Below the pieces are notes generated by a model. That model saw only the letters and a program-made list of their open reading frames with translations. It did no database searches and was not told the origin of the DNA. From Aquipseudomonas ullengensis (lineage in GTDB: Bacteria > Pseudomonadota > Gammaproteobacteria > Pseudomonadales > Pseudomonadaceae), in NCBI RefSeq assembly GCF_014174475.1, contig NZ_JACJUD010000005.1, positions 62,001 through 126,000 on the forward strand: 64,000 nucleotides of DNA, given 5' to 3'. Made by a program: the position numbers and the translations under genes. Shown here piece by piece: positions 8,944-20,027 of this stretch. The first letter of the stretch is position 1, and each line of letters opens with the position of its first letter.

Positions 8944-10338
8944 TCAAAAAAGCCGGTTGAGACCGTCGAACGCCGCCACCCGATAGGCTTCGGCCATGGT
9001 CGGGTAGTTGAAGGTGGTGTTGACGAAGTACTTGATGCTGTTCGCCTCGCCCTTCTGGTTCATGATCGCCTGGCCGATGTGGACGATCTCCGAGGCCTGG
9101 TAGCCGAAGCAGTGCACGCCGAGGATTTCCAGGGTATCGCGGTGGAACAGGATCTTCAGCATGCCCACCGGCTCGAAGGAAATCTGCGCCCGCGCCATGC
9201 TCTTGAAGAAGGCCTTGCCCACCTCATAAGGGATCTTGGCCTGGGTCAGCTCCTTCTCGTTCTTGCCGATCGAGCTGATCTCCGGAATGGTGTAGATGCC
9301 GGTCGGCACGTCATTGACGAAGCGCCAGCTGTCGTTCTCCACCACGCTGCCAGCGGCCGAGCGGCCCTGGTCATAGGCAGCGCTGGCCAGGCTCGGCCAG
9401 CCGATAACGTCACCGGCGGCGTAGATGTTCGACACCGAGGTGCGGTAGTGCTGGTCGACCTCGATCTGCCCACGGCTGTTGACCTTGATGCCAATGTTTT
9501 CCAGGCCCAGCTTGTCGGTGTTGCCGGTCCGGCCATTGCACCAGAGCAAGGCGTCGGCCTTGATCTTCTTGCCGGACTTGAGGTGCAGGATCACCCCGCT
9601 CTCCACGCCCTCGATGCGCTCGTAGTCCTCGTTGTGACGGATCAGCACATTGTTGTTGCGCAGGTGGTAGCTCAGCGCATCGGAGATTTCGTCGTCGAGG
9701 AAACTGAGCAGTTGATCGCGGTTGTCGATCAGGTCGACCAGCACACCCAGGCCACTGAAGATCGAGGCGTACTCGGAACCGATCACCCCGGCGCCGTAAA
9801 TGATCAGGCGGCGCGGTGTGTGAGTCAGGCTGAGGATGGTGTCGCTGTCGTAGACACGCGGGTGATGGAAGTCGATATCGGCCGGACGATACGGGCGCGA
9901 ACCAGTGGCGATGATGACCTGCTTGGCCACCAGCTTTTCCACCACACCACTCGGGCACACCACTTCCACGGTCTGCTCGTCGGCGAAACTGGCGGTGCCG
10001 AAGAACACATCGATGCGGTTGCGGGCGTAGTAGCTGGTGCGCGAGGCAACCTGCTTGTCGATCACCCGCTCGGCGCTTTTCAGCACGTCGGGGAAGGAGA
10101 ACCAGCGCGGCTCGCCGATCTGGCGGAACAGCGGATTGGTGTTGTACTGCATGATCTGCCGCACCGAGTGGCGCAGGGCTTTGGAAGGAATGGTGCCGAG
10201 GTGGGTGCAGTTGCCGCCAACCTGTGGGCGGTTGTCGACCACCGCCACCTTGCGCCCCGCCTTGGCGGCGTTCATCGCCGCGCCTTCACCCGCAGGGCCG
10301 GAACCCAGCACCACCACGTCGTAGTTGTAGACCGCCAT
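8944..10338 (-). CDS. sthA: Soluble pyridine nucleotide transhydrogenase
   Basis: SthA is a cytosolic flavoprotein that equilibrates NADPH/NAD+ with NADP+/NADH. The 464-residue protein has the N-terminal FAD motif [13 protein letters not shown], a second nucleotide-binding motif ([14 protein letters not shown]) near residue 180, and a C-terminal dimerisation domain. In the usual disulfide reductase active site the second cysteine is replaced by threonine ([13 protein letters not shown]), which is diagnostic of SthA rather than lipoamide dehydrogenase or glutathione reductase. A GAGGAG ribosome site precedes the ATG. The gene stands alone between nqrM and the terminator at 8.8 kb. Confidence 0.96.
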   Translation of the reverse strand: MAVYNYDVVVLGSGPAGEGAAMNAAKAGRKVAVVDNRPQVGGNCTHLGTIPSKALRHSVRQIMQYNTNPLFRQIGEPRWFSFPDVLKSAERVIDKQVASRTSYYARNRIDVFFGTASFADEQTVEVVCPSGVVEKLVAKQVIIATGSRPYRPADIDFHHPRVYDSDTILSLTHTPRRLIIYGAGVIGSEYASIFSGLGVLVDLIDNRDQLLSFLDDEISDALSYHLRNNNVLIRHNEDYERIEGVESGVILHLKSGKKIKADALLWCNGRTGNTDKLGLENIGIKVNSRGQIEVDQHYRTSVSNIYAAGDVIGWPSLASAAYDQGRSAAGSVVENDSWRFVNDVPTGIYTIPEISSIGKNEKELTQAKIPYEVGKAFFKSMARAQISFEPVGMLKILFHRDTLEILGVHCFGYQASEIVHIGQAIMNQKGEANSIKYFVNTTFNYPTMAEAYRVAAFDGLNRLF

Positions 10339-10457
10339 GCTTACTCCTCATCACGCACCAGACGCCCTCTACGGGACGCTGGACAAGGCTGCGGCACCCC
10401 ATGGCCACAGCACTCAAATCATCGGCCCAGCTTAATCAGGCCATTTCGCGGCGCACA

Positions 10458-10691
10458 TTAGCGCTTGGTCGCGTCGTAGGCGAGCTTTGAATTCACTACA
10501 TCGCCCGCCTGCTCACGATTCACTTCTTCGCACTTCTCGCGGCTACCGCCGCAAATTGAGCATTCTTTCTCGATACCGAGGTTGGCGATGCCACCGCAGG
10601 AACCGGCGATGGGTTTGCGCCCCATGATCACACCGACCGCCATGCCCAGCACCACCAGCAACATGACGATGAATACCAGTAGCCAGGTCAT
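10458..10691 (-). CDS. nqrM: Na+-NQR maturation protein NqrM
   Basis: This 77-residue protein has an N-terminal membrane helix (LLVFIVMLLVVLGMAVGVIMG) and a cysteine cluster, SCGG then CSICGG, spaced as in NqrM (DUF539). NqrM is needed to assemble the iron centre between NqrD and NqrE in the sodium pump. It is the last gene of the nqr operon, and its ATG overlaps the apbE stop (ATGA). Its tail past residue 55 is longer than the short E. coli-type form. Confidence 0.93.
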   Translation of the reverse strand: MTWLLVFIVMLLVVLGMAVGVIMGRKPIAGSCGGIANLGIEKECSICGGSREKCEEVNREQAGDVVNSKLAYDATKR

Positions 10692-11698
10692 TGCTTTGCT
10701 CCTGCGCCGAACTGACGCTCGAATGCCGCGGTGGCGCGGGTGGTGAAACCACTGTCGGTACGACTGACGAAGAACGCCGCCAAACCGGCTTGCTCAGCGT
10801 AGGCGAAACCCCGCTGCGGCCCTAGCACCATGAGTAAAGTCGACAGACCATCGGCGCGCAGGGTTGAAGCGTCGACAACGGTCACCGACGCCAGACGATG
10901 ACTGATCGGCGCACCGATCTGTGGGTCGAGGGTATGCGAATAGCGTTTGCCGTCCTGCTCGAAATAGTTGCGGTAGTCACCGGATGTGGAAACCCCCTGG
11001 CCATCCAGCGCCAGGGTCTTCTGCGCCACCTGCTGGTCATCGCGCGGAGCCTCGATGGCGATACGCCAGGGCAAGCCATCGGGCTTACGCCCAGCCGCCT
11101 TGAGCTCACCGGTGACGTCCAGCAAGTAACTATGCACACCCAATTCGCGCAAGCGGGCAGCGATACGATCCACCGTATAACCAGCGGCGATACTGTCCAG
11201 ATCGAGCTCGATAGCGGCTCGCTTGCACAGTTGAGTGCCGTCGATGTGCAGGTAGCGATGACCGACATTGGCCCGCGCCGCAGCAATCTGCGCGGCACTC
11301 GGCACCTGCGTCCCGCGTGACTGCGAACCGAAGCCCCAGAGATCCAGCAGCGGCTGGATGGTCAGGTCGAAGGCGCCATCGCTATCGCGCGACAACTGCT
11401 CACCAAAACGCACCAGTTCCAGTACTGCCGGCGGCATATCACGGCAACTGCCTGCTGGAAGACGGTTGAACACGGACAGGTCGGAATCCGCACGCCAGGT
11501 GGACATCTGCCGATCCACCTCGGCCAGCAGTGCCTCTACCTCGGCCTTGAGTGCCTGCGGCTGCGGCGTCTCCTCGCCCGCTACATATTTCAGCGAGTAG
11601 TGGCTGCCCATGGTCGGACCGCCGAATTCCTCGATCTGCTCGCCACAGCCGGCCAGCAACACGCCAGCAAGCAGAGCAAACAACGCAGTTTTAACCAC
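10688..11698 (-). CDS. apbE: FAD:protein FMN transferase (ApbE)
   Basis: ApbE covalently attaches FMN through phosphoester bonds to threonines of NqrB and NqrC. The product is a lipoprotein: a short hydrophobic leader ends in the lipobox LLAGC about 17 residues in, giving a periplasm-facing enzyme. Motifs include [12 protein letters not shown] near the N-terminus and the [12 protein letters not shown] segment. I chose the GTG at 11698, which overlaps the nqrF end by 8 bases, because the leader then starts directly with [10 protein letters not shown]. The annotated frame can be extended to 11734, but that extension is only antisense-free overlap with nqrF. About 336 residues. Confidence 0.93.
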   Translation of the reverse strand: MVKTALFALLAGVLLAGCGEQIEEFGGPTMGSHYSLKYVAGEETPQPQALKAEVEALLAEVDRQMSTWRADSDLSVFNRLPAGSCRDMPPAVLELVRFGEQLSRDSDGAFDLTIQPLLDLWGFGSQSRGTQVPSAAQIAAARANVGHRYLHIDGTQLCKRAAIELDLDSIAAGYTVDRIAARLRELGVHSYLLDVTGELKAAGRKPDGLPWRIAIEAPRDDQQVAQKTLALDGQGVSTSGDYRNYFEQDGKRYSHTLDPQIGAPISHRLASVTVVDASTLRADGLSTLLMVLGPQRGFAYAEQAGLAAFFVSRTDSGFTTRATAAFERQFGAGAKQ

Positions 11699-12914
11699 CG
11701 AAATCGTCCAGCAGGATGTTCTCGCGCTCCACACCCAGGTCCAGCAGCATCTTGATCACCGCGGCGTTCATCATGGGCGGGCCGCACATGTAGAACTCGC
11801 AGTCTTCCGGTGCCGGATGGTCCTTGAGGTACTGCTCGAACAGCACGTTGTGGATAAAGCCCTTGAGGCCGGTCCAGTTGTCTTCCGGCTGCGGATCGGA
11901 CAGCGCCAGGTGCCACTCGAAGTTCGGGTTCTCTGCCGCCAGCTGGTCGTATTCCTCGACATAGAAGGCCTCGCGCAGCGAGCGCGCCCCGTACCAGAAG
12001 CTGATCTTGCGCTTGGAGCCGAGGCGCTTGAGCTGGTCGAAGATGTGCGAGCGCATCGGCGCCATACCGGCACCGCCGCCGATAAAGATCATCTCGGCAT
12101 CGCTGTCCTTGGCGAAGAACTCGCCGAACGGGCCGTATACCGTGACCTTGTCGCCCGGCTTGAGGCCGAATACCCAGGAGGACATCTGGCCTGGCGGCAG
12201 GTGATCCTTGCCCGGTGGCGGCGAGGCGATGCGGATGTTGAATTTGACGATGCCCTTCTCGTCCGGGTAGTTGGCCATGGAGTAGGCTCGGATCACCGGC
12301 TCGTCGACCTTGGACAGGTACTTCCACTGGTTGAACTTGTCCCAGTCGCCCCGGTACTCGGGCTGGATGTCGAAGTCCTTGTAGGCCACCTCGTGCGGCG
12401 GACATTCCAGCTGCACGTAGCCACCGGCGCGAAAGTCGACGCTCTCGCCTTCCGGCAATCTCAGCGTCAGCTCCTTGATAAAGGTGGCGACGTTGGGGTT
12501 GGACTCCACCGTGCATTCCCACTTCTTCACGCCGAACACTTCTTCCGACACTTCGATGTGCATGTCCTGCTTGACCGGGGTCTGGCACGACAGGCGCCAG
12601 CCAGCCTTGGCCTCGCGCTTGGTGAAATGCGATTCCTCGGTGGGCAGCATCTCGCCACCGCCGGACTCGACCACGCACTTGCACTGGGCGCAAGTACCGC
12701 CGCCGCCGCAAGCCGAAGAGAGGAACACGTTGTTCGCCGCCAGAGTCTGCAGCAGCTTGCCGCCGGCCGGCACGGTGAGGGTGCGCTCACCGTTGATGAC
12801 GATATTCACGTCGCCGCTGGAAACCAGCTTGGCGCGCGCAGCCAGGATGATCACCACCAACGCCAGGACGATGGCGGTGAACATGCCGATGGCTAGGGAA
12901 ATCTCGAAACCCAT
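11691..12914 (-). CDS. nqrF: Na+-translocating NADH:quinone reductase subunit F
   Basis: NqrF is the NADH-oxidising entry subunit. The 407-residue protein has an N-terminal membrane helix (residues 5-25), a 2Fe-2S ferredoxin domain with the cysteine pattern [15 protein letters not shown] near residue 70 and a later cysteine in LSCQTP, then an FAD domain (RAYSMANYP) and an NADH-binding domain ([15 protein letters not shown]). It lies ten bases after nqrE, and its end overlaps apbE. Confidence 0.97.
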   Translation of the reverse strand: MGFEISLAIGMFTAIVLALVVIILAARAKLVSSGDVNIVINGERTLTVPAGGKLLQTLAANNVFLSSACGGGGTCAQCKCVVESGGGEMLPTEESHFTKREAKAGWRLSCQTPVKQDMHIEVSEEVFGVKKWECTVESNPNVATFIKELTLRLPEGESVDFRAGGYVQLECPPHEVAYKDFDIQPEYRGDWDKFNQWKYLSKVDEPVIRAYSMANYPDEKGIVKFNIRIASPPPGKDHLPPGQMSSWVFGLKPGDKVTVYGPFGEFFAKDSDAEMIFIGGGAGMAPMRSHIFDQLKRLGSKRKISFWYGARSLREAFYVEEYDQLAAENPNFEWHLALSDPQPEDNWTGLKGFIHNVLFEQYLKDHPAPEDCEFYMCGPPMMNAAVIKMLLDLGVERENILLDDFGG

Positions 12915-12924
12915 CAGGCGCTCC

Positions 12925-13533
12925 TTAGAGTTGAATGCCGCCGAAGGACATAAAGCCCAACGACATCAGACCGATGGTGATAAAGGTGATGCCCAGGCCC
13001 TGCAGGCCCTCTGGCACATCGCTGTACTTGAGCTTTTCGCGGATGCCAGCCAGCAGCGCGATGGCCAGGGCCCAGGAGAAACCGGAGCCGATACCGTAGG
13101 TCACGCTCTCGGCCAGGTTGTAGTCGCGCTCCACCATAAACAGCGAGCCAGCCATGATCGCGCAGTTCACCGTGATCAACGGCAGGAACACGCCGAGGGC
13201 GTTGTAGAGCGACGGCACGTACTTATCCAGGAGCATCTCGAGGATCTGCACGATGGCGGCAATCACCCCGATGTAGCTGAGCAAGCCGAGAAACGACAGG
13301 TCAACGTCCGGCAGGCCAGCCCAGGCCAGCGCGCCTTCCTTGAGCAGGTAGGTGTACAGCAGGTTGTTGGCCGGCACGGTGATGGCTTGCACCACGACCA
13401 CGGCGATGCCGAGGCCAATGGCGGTTTCCACCTTCTTGGAAATGGCGATAAAGGTGCACATGCCGAGGAAGAAGGCCAAGGCCATGTTCTCGATAAACAC
13501 CGCCTTCACGAACAGGCTGAGGTAGTGCTCCAT
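12925..13533 (-). CDS. nqrE: Na+-translocating NADH:quinone reductase subunit E
   Basis: This 202-residue integral membrane subunit has six hydrophobic helices and is homologous to NqrD. Together they hold an iron centre in the membrane. Conserved segments seen are [19 protein letters not shown] at the N-terminus and VNCAIMAG in the middle, each with the buried cysteine expected to ligate iron. The ATG overlaps the nqrD stop by one base (TGATG). Confidence 0.96.
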   Translation of the reverse strand: MEHYLSLFVKAVFIENMALAFFLGMCTFIAISKKVETAIGLGIAVVVVQAITVPANNLLYTYLLKEGALAWAGLPDVDLSFLGLLSYIGVIAAIVQILEMLLDKYVPSLYNALGVFLPLITVNCAIMAGSLFMVERDYNLAESVTYGIGSGFSWALAIALLAGIREKLKYSDVPEGLQGLGITFITIGLMSLGFMSFGGIQL

Positions 13534-14201
13534 CAGTAGGCCTCCTTATCCGAGACTTGCGGGGCCATGCGGAAAGCCGGGGCTTCCTTCTGCGCCGGTT
13601 TCCAGCTGCGCAGCGCCCAGATGATCAAACCAATCAGGAAGAACGCCGAAGGTGGCAACAGCAGCAGGCCGTTTGGCTGGTACCAGCCACCATCGCTGAC
13701 TGTCGGCAGGATGCTGTAGCCAAGCAGCTTGCCGGCCCCGAACAGCTCGCGGAACACGCCGAGGACGATCAACATGGCGCTGTAGCCCAGGCCGTTACCG
13801 ATGCCATCAAAGAACGACAGCACCGGCGGATTGGCCATGGCGAAGGCTTCGGCGCGGCCCATGACGATGCAGTTGGTGATGATCAGGCCGACAAACACCG
13901 ACAGCTGCTTGGCCAGGCTGAAGGCGAACGCCTTGAGCACCTGATCGACCACGATCACCAAGGACGCAATGATCACCATCTGCACGATCATGCGGATCGA
14001 GCTGGGGATCTGGCTGCGAATCATCGAGATAAACAGGTTGGAGAAGCCGGTCACCAGGGTCAGGGCGATCGACATTACCAGCGCGGTCTTGAGGTTGGAG
14101 GTCACCGCCAGGGCCGAACAGATACCGAGGATCTGCAGGCCGATGGGGTTGTTGTGCACGATCGGGTCGAGCAACACGCTCTTGATGGTGGGTTGCGACA
14201 T
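13533..14201 (-). CDS. nqrD: Na+-translocating NADH:quinone reductase subunit D
   Basis: This 222-residue polytopic subunit is the NqrE homologue with inverted topology. The segments [13 protein letters not shown] and [13 protein letters not shown] carry the conserved cysteines. It starts two bases after nqrC and overlaps nqrE by one base, consistent with coupled translation of the whole operon. Confidence 0.96.
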   Translation of the reverse strand: MSQPTIKSVLLDPIVHNNPIGLQILGICSALAVTSNLKTALVMSIALTLVTGFSNLFISMIRSQIPSSIRMIVQMVIIASLVIVVDQVLKAFAFSLAKQLSVFVGLIITNCIVMGRAEAFAMANPPVLSFFDGIGNGLGYSAMLIVLGVFRELFGAGKLLGYSILPTVSDGGWYQPNGLLLLPPSAFFLIGLIIWALRSWKPAQKEAPAFRMAPQVSDKEAY

Positions 14202-14203
14202 GC

Positions 14204-14989
14204 TTATGCCTCCCCTTTCTTAAGGTTGGCCAGCAACGGGCCGAAGCCGCTCTCACCCAGCCAGAAATGCAGCAGGTTGTTCACGCCCTTGCTGGTCAGC
14301 GTGGCACCGGCCAGGCCATCGACCTGGTGCGTGGCCTTGGCCGACTGCGGATCGACACTGCCCTTGATGATTTCCACGGCCAGTAGCCCCTGCTCATCGA
14401 AAAGGGTCTTGCCGGCCCACAGCGCCTTCCACTTCGGATTGTCCACCTCGCCGCCCAGACCCGGGGTCTCACCGTGCTGGTAGAAACCGAAGCCAACCAC
14501 GGTATTGAGGTCGCCCTTGATGGCGATAAAGCCGTGCAGGGTCGACCACAGGCCGTAACCGCGCACCGGCAAAATCAGGGTGTCGAGCTGGCCGTCGGTT
14601 TCCACCATATACACGGTGGAAAGCCGCTCGCGGCGCTTGATCGAGGCGATGTCCTGCGGCCCGGCGAGGGCATCGGACAGCGCTGGATCCTTGGCTGCCT
14701 TGAGTGGGTCGAAGCTGGCGGCGTCCTCGGCATCGCTGAATGCGCCGGTCTGCAGGTCAACCACGCGGGCCTTGATGCGCTCGGCATACAGCGCCTTGAT
14801 CGCGGCGGCCGACATGCCCTCCTCGCCCAAACCAGCAATCGCCAGGATGCTGCGTTGCTTGTCCAGCTGGCGGTTTTCCACCTGGGTCGGTTTCAGCGCC
14901 ACCGCTGCGCCGGCGACGAAAACCGAGCAGACCAGGCACACCAGTACCGCCACAGTCAGGGTGCGGACGGTCGATTCTTGCTTAGCCAC
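14204..14989 (-). CDS. nqrC: Na+-translocating NADH:quinone reductase subunit C
   Basis: NqrC carries covalently bound FMN. The 261-residue protein has one N-terminal membrane helix (about residues 10-32) and a periplasmic domain. The flavinylation site is in the motif [11 protein letters not shown] near residue 235, where the threonine after GA is the expected attachment point for ApbE. The start overlaps the nqrB end by 8 bases. Confidence 0.96.
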   Translation of the reverse strand: MAKQESTVRTLTVAVLVCLVCSVFVAGAAVALKPTQVENRQLDKQRSILAIAGLGEEGMSAAAIKALYAERIKARVVDLQTGAFSDAEDAASFDPLKAAKDPALSDALAGPQDIASIKRRERLSTVYMVETDGQLDTLILPVRGYGLWSTLHGFIAIKGDLNTVVGFGFYQHGETPGLGGEVDNPKWKALWAGKTLFDEQGLLAVEIIKGSVDPQSAKATHQVDGLAGATLTSKGVNNLLHFWLGESGFGPLLANLKKGEA

Positions 14990-16190
14990 GGGCGAGCCTC
15001 CGCTTGATATTGGCCTGCACGACGAAGTGGTCGATCAGCGGTGCGCAGAGGTTGGCGAACAGAATCGCCAGCATCATGCCTTCCGGGAAGGCCGGGTTGA
15101 CCACACGGATCAGCACCACCATCACCCCGATCAGCGCGCCGAACAGCCACTTGCCAGTGTTGGTCATGGACGCCGACACCGGGTCGGTGGCCATAAAGAT
15201 CATGCCAAAGGCGAAACCGCCGACCACCAGGTGCCAGTGCCAGGGCATCGAGAACATCGGATTGCTGTCTGAGCCGATGAGGTTGAACAAGTAGCTCATG
15301 GCGATCATGCCCAGCATCACGCCACTGACGATGCGCCAGGAGGCAATCTTGCTCAGCAGCAGGAAGGCACCGCCGATAAAGATCGCCAGCACGCTGGTCT
15401 CGCCCATGGAGCCATGCTCCAGGCCGACGAATGCGCCCCACCAGCTCAGGCCATTGGCCGTCACCTGCTCGATGCCGCCAGACGCAGCTACGGAAAGCGC
15501 AGTGGCACCGGCATAGCCGTCCACAGCAGTCCACACCGCATCACCGGAGATGTCCGCCGGGTAGGCGAAGAACAGGAAGGCGCGGCCAACCAGGGCCGGG
15601 TTAAGGAAGTTCTTGCCGGTGCCGCCGAACACTTCCTTGCCGATCACCACGCCGAAGCTGATACCAAGCGCCACCTGCCACAGCGGGATATCCGGCGGCA
15701 GGGTCAGGGCGAACAGTACGGAAGTGACGAAGAAACCTTCGTTAACCTCATGCCGGCGGATAGAGGCGAACAGCACCTCCCAGAAACCGCCGACGATAAA
15801 GGTGACCAAGTACACCGGCAGGAAATACGCCGCGCCTTGGATAAAGCAATCCCACAGGCTGTTTGGATCAAAGCCGGCGAGCAGGCCGATCAGGCCGAAA
15901 CGCCAGCCATCCTGGGCGGCCAGCAGTTCGGGGTTGGCGGCCATGAGGCTGTTGGCCTGAAAACCGATGTTCCACATGCCGAAGAACATCGCCGGCAGGG
16001 TGCAAAACCACACCGTCATCATCATGCGCTTGAGGTCGATGCCGTCACGCACGTGGGCGGTGGTCTTGGTCACGCTGCCCGGGCGGTAGAAGAAGGTGTC
16101 GACGGCTTCATACAGTGCATACCACTTCTCGAAGCGGCCACCCTGTTCGAAGTTGTGCTCGATCTTGTCGAGGAATTTACGCAAGGACAT
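14982..16190 (-). CDS. nqrB: Na+-translocating NADH:quinone reductase subunit B
   Basis: This 402-residue polytopic subunit forms the main sodium path with NqrD/E and binds riboflavin and one covalent FMN. The flavinylation motif appears as [12 protein letters not shown] near residue 230. The sequence opens with [17 protein letters not shown], typical of the family. It starts three bases downstream of nqrA and is co-transcribed with it. Confidence 0.97.
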   Translation of the reverse strand: MSLRKFLDKIEHNFEQGGRFEKWYALYEAVDTFFYRPGSVTKTTAHVRDGIDLKRMMMTVWFCTLPAMFFGMWNIGFQANSLMAANPELLAAQDGWRFGLIGLLAGFDPNSLWDCFIQGAAYFLPVYLVTFIVGGFWEVLFASIRRHEVNEGFFVTSVLFALTLPPDIPLWQVALGISFGVVIGKEVFGGTGKNFLNPALVGRAFLFFAYPADISGDAVWTAVDGYAGATALSVAASGGIEQVTANGLSWWGAFVGLEHGSMGETSVLAIFIGGAFLLLSKIASWRIVSGVMLGMIAMSYLFNLIGSDSNPMFSMPWHWHLVVGGFAFGMIFMATDPVSASMTNTGKWLFGALIGVMVVLIRVVNPAFPEGMMLAILFANLCAPLIDHFVVQANIKRRLARG

Positions 16191-16193
16191 TGA

Positions 16194-17774
<1,581 letters not shown>

Positions 17775-17797
17775 CTAAACACTGCGGAGCATGCCTC

Positions 17798-18364
17798 ATG
17801 CGCTACCTGCATGCGCTTATCCTGTTGCTCGCCAGCACCAGCAACCTGATGGCCAATACCAACGACCCCCTCCTCGACCAGGCGGCCTTCAGCCGCACCT
17901 ACGAGCTGGCAGATACCACCCTGGAACGCAAGAATCAGGCTCTGCTGACCTACCTGTGGGCCGACGTGTACGCAGCCGCCTTCTACACCGCAGCCGACAT
18001 CAATCCCAGCCAGGCCGTCGGCCGACCCGCCACGCAGCGACTGGAGCTGTATTACTACCGCGATATCGCCAAAAAAGATGTGGTCAAAGCCGCCTGGGTA
18101 ACCCTTGAGCGACAGCACGATGCCGCCCAACTGGCAAAGCTGAAACCCGAGCTGGATGCCCTGCACGCCACGTTCCGCGACATCCGCCCCGGCGACCGCT
18201 ACGCCTTGAACTATTCGCTACAGCAAGGACTGACCCTGGAACGCAACGGCAGCGAAGTGTTCCGCAGCGGCGACACCGAACTGGCCCGCGCCTACCTGGG
18301 CATCTGGCTGGCCCCCGAAGGCCTGTCGGACAAACTGCGCAAACAGTTATTGGCCGATCACTGA
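17798..18364 (+). CDS. Secreted chalcone-isomerase-like domain protein
   Basis: This 188-residue protein has a signal peptide (MRYLHALILLLASTSNLMA) and a fold of the bacterial chalcone-isomerase-like family, supported by the pattern LELYYYRDIAKKDVVKAAW and YLGIWL near the end. Bacterial members are mostly of unknown function and usually lack flavonoid chemistry. The gene is monocistronic between the nqr promoter region and a terminator. Naming it by fold family is an inference from sequence pattern. Confidence 0.75.
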   Translation: MRYLHALILLLASTSNLMANTNDPLLDQAAFSRTYELADTTLERKNQALLTYLWADVYAAAFYTAADINPSQAVGRPATQRLELYYYRDIAKKDVVKAAWVTLERQHDAAQLAKLKPELDALHATFRDIRPGDRYALNYSLQQGLTLERNGSEVFRSGDTELARAYLGIWLAPEGLSDKLRKQLLADH

Positions 18365-18380
18365 GACGCTAAGCGTTGAA

Positions 18381-18418
18381 ATGCAAAACGGGAGCCGAAG
18401 CTCCCGTTTCTTTGCATA
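18381..18418. terminator. Bidirectional terminator
   Basis: The stem AAACGGGAGC/GCTCCCGTTT (18386-18409) is extended outward by GCAAA/TTTGC pairing and serves two converging genes, the chalcone-isomerase-like gene and GAPDH. Confidence 0.85.
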
Positions 18419-18429
18419 CCGCCTTGCGC

Positions 18430-19878
18430 TTACTGCGGGAAGGCTGGCGGGTTGACCCCGGCCATGTCTTCCATCACACGCACCACCTGGCAGCTGTAGC
18501 CGAACTCGTTGTCGTACCAGACGTAGAGCACGACACGGTTGTCGTTGGCGATGGTGGCTTCGGCGTCGACCACACCGGCGTGGCGCGAACCGACGAAGTC
18601 AGTCGAAACCACTTCCTGCGACTGGACGAAGTCGATCTGCTTCTGCAGGTCCGAGTGCATGGCCATCTGGCGCAGGTACTCGTTGATCTCTTCGCGGGTG
18701 GTGGCCTTCTCAAGGTTGAGGTTGAGGATGGCCATCGACACGTTCGGCGTCGGCACGCGAATGGCATTGCCGGTCAGCTTGCCTTTCAGGATCGGCAGGG
18801 CCTTGGCGGCGGCAGTGGCAGCACCGGTTTCGGTGATGACCATGTTCAGCGCGGCGCTGCGGCCACGACGGCTGCCCTTGTGGAAGTTGTCGATCAGGTT
18901 CTGGTCGTTGGTGTACGAGTGAACGGTTTCGACGTGGCCATTGACGATGCCGTACTGATCATTCACCGCTTTCAGCACCGGCACGATGGCGTTGGTGGTG
19001 CAGGAAGCAGCGGAGATGATCTTGTCGTCGGCAGTGATTTCGCCATGGTTGATGCCATGCACGATGTTCTTCAGTGCGCCTTTGCCCGGTGCGGTCAGCA
19101 CCACGCGAGCGACACCCGGGCAGGCCAGGTGCTGGCCCAGGCCCTCGGCGTCACGCCATACGCCGGTGTTGTCCACCAGCAGGGCGTTCTTGATGCCGTA
19201 TTGGGTGTAGTCGACTTCTTTCGGGTCCTTGGCGTAGATCACCTGGATCAGGTTGCCGTTGGCCGTCAGGGTGTTGTTTTCTTCGTCGATGGTGATGGTG
19301 CCATCGAACTTGCCGTGTACCGAGTCGCGGCGCAGCAGGCTGGCGCGCTTGACCAGGTCATTGCTGGCGCCCTTGCGCACAACGATGGCGCGCAGACGCA
19401 GGCCATCGCCACCACCGGTTTTCTCGATCAGGATGCGTGCCAGCAGGCGGCCGATACGACCGAAGCCGTACAGCACCACGTCGGTGCCTTCACGGGCAGC
19501 ACCGTTCTGCTTGCCGACTACCTCAGCCAGCTCTTCCTTGACGAACTGCTCGACAGAGCGGCCAGCACCTTCGGCCTTGAACTTGCTGGCCATCTTGCCC
19601 AGATCCACGGAGGCGGCGCCCAGTTTGAGCTCGCTCATCGCTTTAAGGATCGGGAAGGTGTCGTGCACCGACAACTCGCCATCGTCAGCCAGACGGTGAC
19701 GGGCGAAACGGTGGGCTTTCAGAATATCGATCACCGAGCGGTTGATCAGACCACGGCCGTAGATCGAGGTCACCACGCTGTTGTTGCGGTAGAGCTGGCC
19801 GATCATCGGAATCATCGCTTCTGCGAGGGCTTCACGATCGATCCACTCACCGAGACACTGGTCGGGCTTCTGAGTCAC
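18430..19878 (-). CDS. Glyceraldehyde-3-phosphate dehydrogenase, N-terminally extended
   Basis: This 482-residue GAPDH is about 150 residues longer than the classical enzyme. The extra part is N-terminal (about 130 residues, starting VTQKPDQCLGEW); the NAD-binding motif GFGRIGR follows near residue 140 and the catalytic cysteine is in ASCTTNAIVP at about residue 293. This long form is known in Pseudomonas alongside a normal GAPDH elsewhere in the genome. I chose the GTG at 19878 because GGAAGG lies 8 bases upstream. ATG codons further upstream lack a ribosome site. It is divergent from mfd with about 149 bases between starts. Confidence 0.92.
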   Translation of the reverse strand: MTQKPDQCLGEWIDREALAEAMIPMIGQLYRNNSVVTSIYGRGLINRSVIDILKAHRFARHRLADDGELSVHDTFPILKAMSELKLGAASVDLGKMASKFKAEGAGRSVEQFVKEELAEVVGKQNGAAREGTDVVLYGFGRIGRLLARILIEKTGGGDGLRLRAIVVRKGASNDLVKRASLLRRDSVHGKFDGTITIDEENNTLTANGNLIQVIYAKDPKEVDYTQYGIKNALLVDNTGVWRDAEGLGQHLACPGVARVVLTAPGKGALKNIVHGINHGEITADDKIISAASCTTNAIVPVLKAVNDQYGIVNGHVETVHSYTNDQNLIDNFHKGSRRGRSAALNMVITETGAATAAAKALPILKGKLTGNAIRVPTPNVSMAILNLNLEKATTREEINEYLRQMAMHSDLQKQIDFVQSQEVVSTDFVGSRHAGVVDAEATIANDNRVVLYVWYDNEFGYSCQVVRVMEDMAGVNPPAFPQ

Positions 19879-20027
19879 GGGCAATACCTTCCACATGTAG
19901 GGGCTGAAAAAAGGGGCTACATTATGACGGCGTGCGAGCGCCTGAGCAATGCGCGCCTGTCGCAACTGACAGCCGCTATCTCCGCTGGCTACAATCGCCC
20001 GCTCGCCAATCTGGGGTTGCGTTGCCT

